From: Methylobacterium brachiatum
GTDB lineage: Bacteria; Pseudomonadota; Alphaproteobacteria; Rhizobiales; Beijerinckiaceae
Assembly (NCBI RefSeq): GCF_020523825.1
Contig: NZ_JAJALK010000018.1
Coordinates: 1-64,000 of the forward strand
Length of the DNA: 64,000 nt
Reading direction: 5' to 3'
The notes under the pieces are model-generated. The model searched no databases. It saw only the letters and a program-made list of their open reading frames with translations, and was not told the origin of the DNA. Every line of letters begins with the position of its first letter. Within the stretch, counting starts at the first letter, position 1. Made by a program: the position numbers and the translations under genes. Positions 33,217 through 42,285 of this stretch are shown in pieces.

Positions 33217-34101
33217 ATGCTTGTGATGGTGCCCCGCCCCCTCGATCTCGACGGCGTGCTGGCCTTCGTGCGGGTGGTCGATCTGGGCAGCTTCACCCGG
33301 GCGGCCGAAGCCCTCGACACCTCACAGGCGGCGATCAGCCTCCGGCTCAAGCGGTTGGAAGATCGGCTCGGGGCGCGCCTGCTCGACCGGACGCCCCGGC
33401 ACGTGGCCACGACCCGGAAGGGTGAGCTGTTCCTGTCGGCGGCCCGGCGGCTGCTGGAGGCGCATGAGAGCGCCCTGTCGGAGATCGCGGGCGATGTCCC
33501 GGCGCGGCTCTGCCTGGGGATCAGCGATCATATCGCCGGTCCGAACCTGCCGGCCCTGCTCCGGCGTCTCGGCCTCGACACGGCGGGTCTGATCACCGAG
33601 GTGCGGATCGTCCCCTCACGGGACCTCGCTTCCGCCTTCGAGTCCCCGGGCGAGGGCGGTTACGATGCGGTGCTGCTGCGGACCGAGGAGATGCCCGAGC
33701 GTGGCGGGACCGTCCTGGCGCAGGAGCGTCTGGGCTGGTTCGCGGCACCGGACTTCCCGGCCCCTCCGCCGGGCGAGCCCCTGCGGCTCGCGGGCCTGTC
33801 GGGGCCGTGCAACGTCCGGGCGGCGGCGGCCCGTACCCTCGACGCCGCCGGGCTGCCCTGGACGGAGGTGTTCGTCGGCGGCGGCGTGCTCGCGGTCGGC
33901 GCCGCGGTCACGGCGGGCCTCGCCATCGCCGCCCTGGCACCGAGTACCGTGCCACCGGGCGCCGTGGAGGTCGGGGCGCGGCTGGGCCTGCCCGAATTGC
34001 CGCTCACCTGGATCGAGCTGCGGTCCCGGCATCTGACCGGGCGACCCGCGGAGGCGCTGCGCACGCTGGCGGCGGCCTATCGGGGTCCCGGCGGCCGCTG
34101 A
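33217..34101 (+). CDS. LysR family transcriptional regulator
   Basis: 294 residues. The N-terminal winged HTH is LDGVLAFVRVVDLGSFTRAAEALDTSQAAISLRLKRLEDRLGARLLDRTPRHV (10-65). The C-terminal effector domain is periplasmic-binding-protein-like; effector unknown. Divergent from DUF4865-tautomerase-MFS, the likely regulated operon. ATG at 33217 is close to the operator; an ATG at 33229 (MVPRPLDLD) would be an equal choice. Confidence 0.9.
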   Translation: MLVMVPRPLDLDGVLAFVRVVDLGSFTRAAEALDTSQAAISLRLKRLEDRLGARLLDRTPRHVATTRKGELFLSAARRLLEAHESALSEIAGDVPARLCLGISDHIAGPNLPALLRRLGLDTAGLITEVRIVPSRDLASAFESPGEGGYDAVLLRTEEMPERGGTVLAQERLGWFAAPDFPAPPPGEPLRLAGLSGPCNVRAAAARTLDAAGLPWTEVFVGGGVLAVGAAVTAGLAIAALAPSTVPPGAVEVGARLGLPELPLTWIELRSRHLTGRPAEALRTLAAAYRGPGGR

Positions 34102-34128
34102 CGGGCGCGCCGGGACAGTCTCTAAGCC

Positions 34129-34629
34129 TTAGGAGGCGAGGGGGCCGCTGGCGCCCTGCGCTTCCATGGCCTTCTGGCGGTAGAGCGCGACGAAATCGAT
34201 CGGGTCGATGTAGAGCGGCGGGAAGCCGCCGTTGCGCACCGCCTCGGCCACGATCTGGCGGGCGAACGGGAACAGCAGGCGCGGGCACTCGATCATGACG
34301 GCGGGATGCAGCTGGTCGGCCGGGATGTTGACCATCCGGAAGACGCCCGCATACTTCACGTCGAACGCGAACAGCACTTCGTTCTGGATCTTCGCATCGC
34401 CTTCCAGCGTCAGCTCGACCTCGAAATCGGTATCCGAGAGCTGCTGCGCGGTGACGTTGACCTGAATGCTGATCTGCGGGCCCTGGCCTTCCTTGGGCTG
34501 GAGCGAGCGCGGCGCGTTCGGGTTCTCGAAGGACAGGTCCTTCGTGTACTGCGCCAGCGCGTTGATCGTCGGCGCGTCGCCCTGCGGCATGCCGCCGCCG
34601 TTGCCGTTGGCTGCCGGGGAGTCGGCCAT
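34129..34629 (-). CDS. secB: Protein-export chaperone SecB
   Basis: 166 residues. QYTKDLSFENPNAP is the SecB signature; ISIQVNVTAQQL, VELTLEGDA, and the closing segment CPRLLFPFARQIVAEAVRNGGFPPLYIDPIDFVALY follow in order. The tetrameric chaperone holds precursors unfolded and hands them to SecA. The N-terminus has a Gly-rich 20-residue lead. ATG at 34629. Diverges from the Tim44-like gene in the order conserved in this bacterial group. Confidence 0.95.
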   Translation of the reverse strand: MADSPAANGNGGGMPQGDAPTINALAQYTKDLSFENPNAPRSLQPKEGQGPQISIQVNVTAQQLSDTDFEVELTLEGDAKIQNEVLFAFDVKYAGVFRMVNIPADQLHPAVMIECPRLLFPFARQIVAEAVRNGGFPPLYIDPIDFVALYRQKAMEAQGASGPLAS

Positions 34630-34968
34630 GCGGATCATCCTTCTCGATCGGCCGGCACGGCCGGCCCGGGTTGTCGCGGCAGGAGCCGCTGAACGGCGCC
34701 GCGGAGCGGCCCGGAAGGCAGCGCCGCTAACACGCGCGCCGAGCACGGACAAGCAGCAGGCTGGCGTGGCGCTGGCGGCGGCGGTGTCCGACCCCCATAT
34801 CGGTTGACGCATGGGGATCGCGGCGTTCCGCACCGGTATAACCGGCTCGCTCCTTGCGCGTTGGTCAGTTATGAGTCGCCTAGACCCGCGAGCGCTTTGC
34901 CGGCGCCGCACCGCGCACGACCTCGGCAAGGGGCACGAGGTCCCGCCGCGGCCACCATCGGATCGGTG

Positions 34969-35685
34969 ATGCAGGACAGCTTCGACGTTACGACGATCAT
35001 CTTCCTCGCGCTCGCAGTCTTCGTGATCTGGCGCCTGCGCTCGGTTCTCGGCCAGAAGACCGGCGCGGAGCGCTCGCCGTTCAAGCCGGTGGATCGAAGC
35101 CGCACCGAGCCGCAGGCCCGCTCCGAGGGCGACAATGTCGTGCGCCTGCCCGGCGCCGACCGGGTCCAGGCCGCGCCGTCCCCGGCCGCCGCGACGGCGC
35201 GCGACTGGCGGGGCATCGCGGAGCCTGGCTCCGAGATCGCCCGCGGCCTCGAGGCGGCGGTGCAGGCGGAGCCCGGGTTCGACCCGCGCGCCTTCATCGA
35301 GGGGGCCAAGGCGGCCTACGAGACGATCATGATCGCTTTCGCCAAGGGCGACCGGAAGACCCTGCGGGGGCTCCTCTCCAAAGAGGTCGGCGAGGCGTTC
35401 GAGCGGGCGATCACCGAGCGTGAGCGCAACCGGCAGACGCTGGAGACCACCTTCGTGTCGATCGACAAGGCCGAGATCGTCGCCATCGAGGTGCGCAACC
35501 GCGTGGCGCAGATCACCGTGCGCTTCCTCTCGAACCTCATCACCGCCACCCGGAACGCCGAGGGCAAGGTCATCGATGGCAGCGCCGAGACCGTGGTCGA
35601 GGTACCGGATGTCTGGACCTTCGCGCGCACCCTCGGCTCGCGCGATCCGAACTGGCAACTCGTGGCCACCGAGGCCGGCGCCTGA
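34969..35685 (+). CDS. Tim44/TimA family inner-membrane adaptor protein
   Basis: 238 residues. An N-terminal membrane helix (FDVTTIIFLALAVFVIWRL, 4-22) is followed by a linker and the Tim44-like domain from about 95 on: AYETIMIAFAKGDRKTLRGLLSKEV and VEVPDVWTFARTLGSRDPNWQLVATE. The Tim44-like proteins anchor partners at the membrane; the bacterial partner is unclear. Divergent from secB and followed by mltA, the conserved layout. ATG at 34969. Confidence 0.88.
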   Translation: MQDSFDVTTIIFLALAVFVIWRLRSVLGQKTGAERSPFKPVDRSRTEPQARSEGDNVVRLPGADRVQAAPSPAAATARDWRGIAEPGSEIARGLEAAVQAEPGFDPRAFIEGAKAAYETIMIAFAKGDRKTLRGLLSKEVGEAFERAITERERNRQTLETTFVSIDKAEIVAIEVRNRVAQITVRFLSNLITATRNAEGKVIDGSAETVVEVPDVWTFARTLGSRDPNWQLVATEAGA

Positions 35686-35703
35686 TTTCGTGATTCCGTT
35701 GCC

Positions 35704-36885
35704 GTGCCCAACCTGCGTGCCCGGTCCGGACGGCTCCCGACCGCCCTCTTCGCGACGCTCTTAGCCGGCTCGGCACTGGCCGCCCCCGCCGAGATCGGCG
35801 GCGCGGTCCTGACCCCCGTTCCGTTCGAGGCCCTGCCGGGTTTTCCCGGCCCCGATCCTGCCGCGGCGCTCGAAGCGTTCCGGCGGGTCTGCGCGGCGCC
35901 GACGCCGCCCACACCGCAGCCCGCTGGCGTGACCGGCGATCCGGCAGCCCTGTCGGCGGCCTGCGCTGCGGCAGCGGATGTCGCGCCTGAAGCGGCAGAG
36001 GCGTTCTTCCGGCAGCGGTTCGACGCCTTCCGGGTGGTCCGGCCGGCGGCCGAGCGGCCTGGCTTCCTGACGGGCTATTTCGAGCCGGAACTCGAAGGCG
36101 CGCTGAGCCAGGGACCGGATTTCCCGACCCCGGTGCTCGCCAGGCCCTCGGATCTCGTCTCGCTCGCGCCCGGCGAGACCCGGCCCGGCCTCGACCCGGC
36201 CCTGCGGGCGGCGCGCGCCACCGGGGAGGGGTTTGCGCCCTACCCCGACAGGGCAGCCATCGAGGATGGAGCTTTGGGCGCGCAGGCGCGGCCGATCCTG
36301 TGGCTGCGCGACGCCGTCGATCTCTTGGTGCTGCAGGTCCAGGGCTCGGGCCGCGTCCGCCTGCCCGACGGGCGGGCTGTCCGCGTGCTCTACGACGGGC
36401 GCAACGGCCAGCCCTACACGGCGGTGGCCAAGCTGATCGTGCAGGAAGGCCACCTGCCGCTGGAGGGTCTGACGCTCGCCCGCTGGACGACATGGCTGCG
36501 CGCGCATCCGGAGACCGCCCGGCGCCTGATCCGCGCCAATGCCTCCTACATCTTCTTCCGTATCGCCCCGGTGGAGGATCCGGCGCTCGGCCCGCCGGGC
36601 ACCGCCAACGCGCCGCTGACGCCCGGGCGCAGCCTCGCGGTGGATGGCGGCCTGTGGCGCTACGGCCTGCCGTTCTGGCTCGTCGGGCAACTCCCCGGTG
36701 CCGCGCCGGGCGAGGCCGGGCGCCTGGTGATCGCCGCCGATACCGGATCGGCGATCGTCGGGCCGGCCCGGGGCGACCTGTTCGTCGGAACCGGGGCGCA
36801 GGCCGGGATCGCGGCCGGAAACCTGCGCGACGCCGTCGGCTTCGTGGTGCTGCTGCCCAAGCCCGCACCAGGGGTCGCGCCGTGA
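35704..36885 (+). CDS. mltA: Membrane-bound lytic murein transglycosylase A (MltA)
   Basis: 393 residues. Signal peptide at 1-27 (ALFATLLAGSALAAP) without a lipobox cysteine. The MltA domain has GYFEPELEGAL and LWLRDAVDLLVLQVQGSGRV; the C-terminal 3D domain has AADTGSAIVGPARGDLFVGTG, which contains the catalytic aspartate. It cleaves the glycan strand to 1,6-anhydroMurNAc ends. GTG start at 35704, 18 bp after the Tim44-like gene; its stop overlaps the Smr GTG by 4 bp. Confidence 0.92.
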   Translation: MPNLRARSGRLPTALFATLLAGSALAAPAEIGGAVLTPVPFEALPGFPGPDPAAALEAFRRVCAAPTPPTPQPAGVTGDPAALSAACAAAADVAPEAAEAFFRQRFDAFRVVRPAAERPGFLTGYFEPELEGALSQGPDFPTPVLARPSDLVSLAPGETRPGLDPALRAARATGEGFAPYPDRAAIEDGALGAQARPILWLRDAVDLLVLQVQGSGRVRLPDGRAVRVLYDGRNGQPYTAVAKLIVQEGHLPLEGLTLARWTTWLRAHPETARRLIRANASYIFFRIAPVEDPALGPPGTANAPLTPGRSLAVDGGLWRYGLPFWLVGQLPGAAPGEAGRLVIAADTGSAIVGPARGDLFVGTGAQAGIAAGNLRDAVGFVVLLPKPAPGVAP

Positions 36886-37523
36886 GGCCGCCGCGCCGCA
36901 CGCGCCGGCTGAGCGCCGGGGAGGCGAGGCTCTGGAGCGAGATCGCCAAGCTGGTGACGCCGCTGGCCGGCCGGGCGACGCTGCCGCCCGAGGCGCCGCC
37001 GGCACCCACCGCGACCATGCCGCCGCTGGCGGCGCCGATCCTGAAACCGTCGGCGAGTCCGGTTGCCAAGAAGCCCCGGCCGAAGCCGCCGCCCAAGCCG
37101 TCGGCGCCCCCTGCCCTCAAGGTCACCGCCGCGCCCTATCAGGCGCCGCCGCAGAGCCATGCGCCGCCATCGGGACTGGAGCGGCAGGCCAAGGTCGGGT
37201 TGCGCCGGGGGCGGCTCGCAGTCGAAGCGCGGATCGACCTGCACGGCATGGTCCAGGCCGAAGCTTATGCTGCGCTGACCGGATTCCTCCTGAGGTGCCG
37301 GGCGGCGGGGCATGCCTACGTGCTGGTGGTCACCGGCAAGGGCGGGGCGGACAAGGGCGGCTCGGCCTATCCCGACGCCTTCGCCGAGCGGGGGGTGCTC
37401 CGGCGCAGCGTGCCGCATTGGCTGCGCGGTGCCGAGCTACGCGGCATCGTGCTGGGCTTCGAGGAGGCGGCCCGGCATCACGGCGGCGGCGGCGCGCTCT
37501 ACGTCAGACTTCGCAGACGTTGA
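36882..37523 (+). CDS. Smr domain protein
   Basis: 213 residues. A Pro/Ala/Lys-rich N-terminal half (45-95) is followed by the Smr domain: EARIDLHGMVQAEAY (the DLHG motif) and VVTGKGG, then LRGIVLGFEEAARHHGGGGALYVRLRRR. Smr domains are nicking endonucleases or RNases, often involved in ribosome-collision or DNA repair processes. The GTG overlaps the mltA stop (GTGA). The catalytic histidine in DLHG is intact. Confidence 0.88.
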   Translation: MRPPRRTRRLSAGEARLWSEIAKLVTPLAGRATLPPEAPPAPTATMPPLAAPILKPSASPVAKKPRPKPPPKPSAPPALKVTAAPYQAPPQSHAPPSGLERQAKVGLRRGRLAVEARIDLHGMVQAEAYAALTGFLLRCRAAGHAYVLVVTGKGGADKGGSAYPDAFAERGVLRRSVPHWLRGAELRGIVLGFEEAARHHGGGGALYVRLRRR

Positions 37524-37640
37524 CCGCCGGCCTTCGGAGCGGGGCGTCAAACCGCGACGGGTGCTCACCGTTGCGGTTCTGGTCGAAGGTGTCGATATCC
37601 AGACCTCACGCATGGTCCCACGAAAAAGTCCCGAAGAAAA

Positions 37641-38531
37641 ATGCCGGAGCTTCCCGAGGTCGAGACGGTGCGGCGCGGCCTGGTGCCCGCGATGGTCGGT
37701 GCCCGGTTCAGCCGGGTCACCCTGCGGCGGCCGAATCTGCGCTTCCCGTTCCCGGAGCGATTCGCGGCGCGGCTGGAGGGGCGCACCGTCACCGATCTCG
37801 CCCGCCGTGCGAAGTATCTCACCGCCGGGCTCGATTCGGGCGAGACGTTGATCATGCATCTCGGCATGAGCGGCCGGTTCGACGTCGCCCTGCCGGACGG
37901 CCGCAACCTGTCGCCCGGGGATTTCTATCTGGAGGGGGCGCAGGGCACGCCCAAGCACGACCACGTCGTAATGGCGATGAGCACCGGCGCCACCATCACC
38001 TACAACGATGCCCGCCGCTTCGGCTTCATGGACCTCGTCCCGAGCGAGACCCTGGCGAGCAGCCGCCACTTCGCCCGGATGGGGGTCGAGCCCCTCGACG
38101 GGCTGACCGGGGCGGTGATCGCCGGCCTGTTCGGCCACAAGATCGCGCCGCTCAAGGCCGCGCTCCTCGACCAGCGCCTGATCGCGGGCCTGGGCAACAT
38201 CTATGTCTGCGAGGCCCTGCACCGGGCCCGGCTCCACCCGGAGACCCCCGCCGGCCTCCTGGTCAAGCCCGACGGGCGGCCGACGCCCAAGGCCAACGCG
38301 CTGGCCAAGGCGATCGTGCAGGTGCTGGAGGAGGCCGTGAAGGCCGGCGGCTCGACCCTGCGCGACTACGCCCACACCGACGGCACCGCCGGGGCGTTCC
38401 AGCACGCGTTCCGGGTCTACGACCGGGTCGGCGAGCCCTGCCGCCACCCGGGCTGCCGTGGCTCGGTGACCCGGATCGTGCAGGCGAACCGCTCGACCTT
38501 CTTCTGCGCGACCTGCCAGCCGCCGGTCTGA
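37641..38531 (+). CDS. mutM: Formamidopyrimidine-DNA glycosylase MutM (Fpg)
   Basis: 296 residues. MPELPEVETVRRGL is the Fpg start, with Pro2 as the catalytic nucleophile and Glu3 next; K58 is the conserved lysine. The H2TH segment includes AGLGNIYVCEALHRA, and the zinc finger is CRHPGCRGS...FFCATCQ. It removes 8-oxoguanine and formamidopyrimidines from DNA. ATG at 37641. Stands alone between smr and a long inverted repeat. Confidence 0.97.
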   Translation: MPELPEVETVRRGLVPAMVGARFSRVTLRRPNLRFPFPERFAARLEGRTVTDLARRAKYLTAGLDSGETLIMHLGMSGRFDVALPDGRNLSPGDFYLEGAQGTPKHDHVVMAMSTGATITYNDARRFGFMDLVPSETLASSRHFARMGVEPLDGLTGAVIAGLFGHKIAPLKAALLDQRLIAGLGNIYVCEALHRARLHPETPAGLLVKPDGRPTPKANALAKAIVQVLEEAVKAGGSTLRDYAHTDGTAGAFQHAFRVYDRVGEPCRHPGCRGSVTRIVQANRSTFFCATCQPPV

Positions 38532-38660
38532 TCGGGCCGCTCTCGCACCGCAGAACGGCAATTTCGCCACAAACCCGGCTAGGGTCGCGGATCTCGACGC
38601 GCGCATCCGGTTGCGGGCAGCCAGTCCCGGCCCGCGGCGCGAGACGGGTCGCGCGGGCCT

Positions 38661-38699
38661 GACGCGTCGTCCCGGGTCTCGGATCCGGGACGACGCGTC
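38661..38699. terminator. Perfect 15-bp inverted repeat after mutM
   Basis: GACGCGTCGTCCCGG at 38661-38675 pairs exactly with 38685-38699 around a 9-base loop. No U-run follows, so it may be a Rho-aided terminator, a repeat element or a protein site. It lies between mutM and mltG, 130 bp after the mutM stop. Confidence 0.55.
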
Positions 38700-38776
38700 A
38701 GGTCGCTGGTTTTGCATCATTGTCTTCCCGAGAGCCGGCGCCCGGCGCTCGGGATGATGCTCGTGACAGGAACGCG

Positions 38777-40192
38777 ATGTTCTTCCGCCGCTCAAAGACG
38801 CCCGCGCCCGAGACCATCGCGCAGGATCCGACGGACGGCCCCGCCCTGCCGCAGCGCCTGTCGCCGCGCTCCCCGGGCGAGGCGATCAAGCCGACCGCCG
38901 CCCCGCCCCCGCCGGAGAAGCCGGTGCGCGAGCGCAGCGGCCTCGTCGGCATCATCAGCGGCGCCCTCACCTTCGCGGTGGTGATCGCCATCGCGGCGAT
39001 GATCGGGATCACGCTGTTCCAGCGCCAGGTTCGCGAGCCGGGACCGCTCGCCACCGACAAGGTCGTGGTGATCCCGCCCCACAGCGGCACCGGCGAGATC
39101 GCCGAGACCCTGAAGCGCGAGGGCGTGATCGACCATACCGGCCTGTTCGAGTTCGCCGCCCGCTTCGGCGGCCGGCCGGCGCTCCGGGCCGGGGAGTACA
39201 TGTTCAAGGCGCATGCGAGCATCGCCGACGCCCTCGACACGGTCACCACCGGCCGGCAGGTGCAGCACGCGATCACCTTCCCGGAGGGCCTGACCTCCGA
39301 GCAGATCGTCACGCGGCTCAACGACAACGACATCCTCACCGGCGAGATCAACGAGATCCCCCCGGAGGGCTCGCTCCTGCCCGACACCTACAAGTTCGAG
39401 CGCGGCGCCACCCGCCAGCAGATCGTCAACCTGATGCGGGCCAAGCAGCGCGAGGTGCTGAACCAGATCTGGCTCCGGCGCAGCGCCGACGTGCCGGTGC
39501 GGACCCCGGCCGAGATGGTCACCCTGGCCTCGATCGTCGAGAAGGAGACCGGCCGGGCCGACGAGCGGCCCCGGGTGGCGGGCGTGTTCATCAACCGCCT
39601 GAACAAGCGGATGAAGCTGCAATCCGACCCGACCATCGTGTACGGGCTGGTGGGCGGGCGCGGCACCCTCGGGCGCGGCATCCTGCGCTCCGAGATCGAG
39701 CGCCCGACCCCGTACAACACCTACGCGATCGAGGGCCTGCCCCCGGGGCCGATCGCCAATCCCGGCCGGGCCGCCCTGGAGGCGGTGGCCAACCCGTCCC
39801 GGACCAAGGACCTGTACTTCGTCGCCGACGGCAGCGGCGGCCACGCCTTCGCCGACTCGCTCGAAGGCCACCAGCGCAACGTCGCCCGCTGGCGCGCGGT
39901 CGAGAAGAGCCGCCAGGCACCGCCGGACGCGGTCGACAAGGTCGAGCCCGGCCCCGATCCGAGCGTCCCCGGCCGCGCCTCGGCCTTCGCCCCGGGCGGC
40001 GCTCCGGGAACCAGCACGCCCAACACCAACGCGGCCTTCGCCCTCGACAGCGGCACGCCGGGCACCCGCGCCTTCGACGCCTCCGAGGGCACGCGCCTCG
40101 ATCCGCTGAAGAACCGCAGCTACGATCTGGGCTCGCCCAAGACCGTGCCAGCGTTGGCCGACCCGACGCCGGCCCCGCGCGGGCGGCGATAG
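38777..40192 (+). CDS. mltG: Endolytic transglycosylase MltG (YceG family)
   Basis: 471 residues. A cytoplasmic Pro-rich N-terminus (1-55), one membrane helix (about 58-80, TFAVVIAIAAMIGITLF), a LysM-like part, and the YceG domain with the catalytic glutamate in LASIVEKETG and the motif NTYAIEGLPPGPIANPG. MltG cuts nascent glycan strands and limits their length. The C-terminal 70 residues are Pro/Ala/Gly-rich. ATG at 38777; a TTG at 38720 in the same frame is less likely. Confidence 0.93.
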   Translation: MFFRRSKTPAPETIAQDPTDGPALPQRLSPRSPGEAIKPTAAPPPPEKPVRERSGLVGIISGALTFAVVIAIAAMIGITLFQRQVREPGPLATDKVVVIPPHSGTGEIAETLKREGVIDHTGLFEFAARFGGRPALRAGEYMFKAHASIADALDTVTTGRQVQHAITFPEGLTSEQIVTRLNDNDILTGEINEIPPEGSLLPDTYKFERGATRQQIVNLMRAKQREVLNQIWLRRSADVPVRTPAEMVTLASIVEKETGRADERPRVAGVFINRLNKRMKLQSDPTIVYGLVGGRGTLGRGILRSEIERPTPYNTYAIEGLPPGPIANPGRAALEAVANPSRTKDLYFVADGSGGHAFADSLEGHQRNVARWRAVEKSRQAPPDAVDKVEPGPDPSVPGRASAFAPGGAPGTSTPNTNAAFALDSGTPGTRAFDASEGTRLDPLKNRSYDLGSPKTVPALADPTPAPRGRR

Positions 40193-40584
40193 ACGCGCGT
40201 TGCAGAGCAGCCAGCGCTACCGAACGGGCTTCCCAACCGCACCCTCATCCTGAGGTGGCGTAGCGAAGCGAAGCCCTCGAAGGAGACTTCCAGCTAGCCG
40301 CGGGATCTCTGGAGGGCTCCTTCGAGGCCCGGCGATCTGCGATCGTCGACCGCCTCATCCTGCGGTGAGAGAGTGGGATACGCGCCATAGGGCGGCCCAC
40401 AGCGCTCTCCGTCAGTGCGAGCGCAGCGAAGCAACCCAGGGCAGAGCGCGATCGCAAAACGGCGCGCATCACCGGATTGCTCCGCTCGCGAGGACCGCGT
40501 GGTGATCGGACTCCAGCGCACCACCCCTTCCCCCCGGGGCGATCCGTGCTACAGGCCCGGATCTTCACGAGGACGGGGGTCGAC
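40193..40584. repeat. Intergenic repeat cluster between mltG and yicC
   Basis: Two palindromic repeat types lie here. The first (40241-40380) starts CCTCATCCTGAGGTGGCG and has arms CTCGAAGGAG (40276-40285) and CTCCTTCGAG (40317-40326). The second (40410-40500) has GCGAGCGCAGCGAAGCAAC and the inverted GGATTGCTCCGCTCGCGAG. The region is otherwise without ORFs; the in-frame upstream extension of yicC runs across the second repeat and is not coding. Confidence 0.75.
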
Positions 40585-41463
40585 ATGGCCCAGATCGCAA
40601 GCATGACCGGCTTCGCCCGGGCGGCGGGCACCACCGGGGCGGTGCAATGGGCCTGGGAGGTCCGGAGCGTCAACGGGCGCGGCCTCGACGTGCGCATCCG
40701 CGTGCCGGCGGGCTATGATGGGCTCGGCGAGACCGCGCGCACCGCCCTGCAGAAGACCCTGTCGCGGGGCCAGTGCCAGCTGACCCTGACGCTGACCAAG
40801 CCGGAGCAGGCCGCCCGGGTGCGGATCAACGAGGGCCTGCTGGCGAGCCTCGCCCAGGCGGTCGCCCGGGTGCCGGTGCCCGAGGGCGTCGCACCGGCCA
40901 CGATGGACGGGCTGCTCGGCGTGCGCGGGGTGATCGAGGTCGAGGACGAGGCGGGGGCCGAGACCGAGACCTTCGCGCGGGATCTCGCCGAGGGCGTGGT
41001 CCGGGTGGTGGCCGACCTGGTCGAGGCCCGCCGGGCCGAGGGGCGTCAGCTCGCCGAGGTCGTCACCGCGCAGGTCGACCGGATCGCCGCGCTGACCCAG
41101 GCGGCCGAGGACAACCCGGCGCGCAAGCCCGAGGCGGTGCGTGCCCGGCTGGCCGCCGCCATCGAGGCGTTGGGCGTGACCGATCTGGACCCGGACCGCC
41201 TGCACCAGGAGGCGATGCTGCTCGCCGGCAAGGCCGATGTGCGCGAGGAGCTGGACCGGCTGCACGCCCATGTCGCCAGCGCCCGCGAGCTGCTCGCCGC
41301 CGGCGGCGCGATCGGCCGGCGCCTGGATTTCCTGGCCCAGGAATTCGGCCGCGAGGCCAACACCCTGTGCGCCAAGGCCAACGACATCAGCCTGTCGCGG
41401 ATCGGGCTCGACCTCAAGGCCGTGGTCGAGCAGTTCCGCGAGCAGGTCCAGAACATCGAATGA
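40585..41463 (+). CDS. YicC/YloC family endoribonuclease
   Basis: 292 residues. ASMTGFARAAG and WEVRSVNGRGLDVRIRVP are the YicC N-terminal signature, and the C-terminal DUF1732 part ends DFLAQEFGREANTLCAKANDISLSRIGLDLKAVVEQFREQVQNIE. These enzymes cut RNA endonucleolytically and help degrade some small RNAs. ATG at 40585; gmk follows in 43 bp, the standard order. Confidence 0.93.
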   Translation: MAQIASMTGFARAAGTTGAVQWAWEVRSVNGRGLDVRIRVPAGYDGLGETARTALQKTLSRGQCQLTLTLTKPEQAARVRINEGLLASLAQAVARVPVPEGVAPATMDGLLGVRGVIEVEDEAGAETETFARDLAEGVVRVVADLVEARRAEGRQLAEVVTAQVDRIAALTQAAEDNPARKPEAVRARLAAAIEALGVTDLDPDRLHQEAMLLAGKADVREELDRLHAHVASARELLAAGGAIGRRLDFLAQEFGREANTLCAKANDISLSRIGLDLKAVVEQFREQVQNIE

Positions 41464-41506
41464 ATCCTTGGGACCCCCACATGCGACACGCGACGGAGCC
41501 ACGCGG

Positions 41507-42172
41507 ATGAGCGGACCGGCGAAGAACGTCTCCGACACCATCGCGCGGCGCGGATTGATCCTGATCCTGTCCTCGCCCTCGGGGGCGGGCAAGACCACGC
41601 TGACCCGGGCGATCGCGCAGGATCCGACCTGGGCGCTCGACGTGTCGATCTCCGTCACGACCCGGGCGCGCCGGCCCTCCGAGATCGACGGGCGGCACTA
41701 CCACTTCATCGACCGCGAGGCGTTCGAGGACCTGCGCAGCCGCGACGACCTGCTCGAATGGGCCGAGGTCCACGGCAACTATTACGGCACGCCCCGCCGC
41801 CCGGTGGAGAAGGTCCTGGGCTCGGGCCGGGACATGATCTTCGACATCGACTACCAGGGCACCCGCCAGGTGCGGGCCAAGCTCGCCCAGGACGTCGTGA
41901 CGGTGTTCATCCTGCCGCCCAGCATGGCCGAGCTGCGCCAGCGCCTCGAGCGCCGCGCCGAGGATTCGGCCGAGACGATCGAGAAGCGGCTGGCCAACGC
42001 CCGGACCGAGATCCAGCGCTGGAGCGAGTACGATTACGTGATCGTCAACGAGGATCTGCAGGCGGCCTTCCAGGCGCTCCAGGGCATTCTCTCGGCCGAG
42101 CGGCTGAAGCGCGCGCGCCGCACCGGCCTGGCGCAGTTCGTCGACGGGCTGCTGGCGGAGGCGGACGCATAA
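41507..42172 (+). CDS. gmk: Guanylate kinase
   Basis: 221 residues. P-loop SSPSGAGKTT at 22-31, then SVTTRARRPSEIDGRHYHF (GMP-binding) and EWAEVHGNYYGTPR. It phosphorylates GMP to GDP in purine recycling. ATG at 41507; the in-frame region before it overlaps yicC. Ends just before a palindromic repeat (42183-42282). Confidence 0.97.
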   Translation: MSGPAKNVSDTIARRGLILILSSPSGAGKTTLTRAIAQDPTWALDVSISVTTRARRPSEIDGRHYHFIDREAFEDLRSRDDLLEWAEVHGNYYGTPRRPVEKVLGSGRDMIFDIDYQGTRQVRAKLAQDVVTVFILPPSMAELRQRLERRAEDSAETIEKRLANARTEIQRWSEYDYVIVNEDLQAAFQALQGILSAERLKRARRTGLAQFVDGLLAEADA

Positions 42173-42182
42173 GCTCCCCCCG

Positions 42183-42282
42183 TCCTTGCGCGCGGGGCGA
42201 AGCAACCGAGGGACACGCTACGATCCGAGAGCGCGCGCCGCCCCAGGTTGCCTCGCTGCGCGCGCCATGACGGCAGCGGCTT
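42183..42282. repeat. Dispersed palindromic repeat, copy 2
   Basis: GTCCTTGCGCGCGGGGCGAAG and then CAACCGAGGGACACG run inward, and GCGCGCCGCCCCAGGTTGCC with TCGCTGCGCGCGCCATGACGG run out, so the two halves are inverted copies with small differences. Related units are at 40410-40500 and 63244-63337. Located at the convergent end of gmk and the phytochrome gene. Confidence 0.75.
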
Positions 42283-42285
42283 CGA

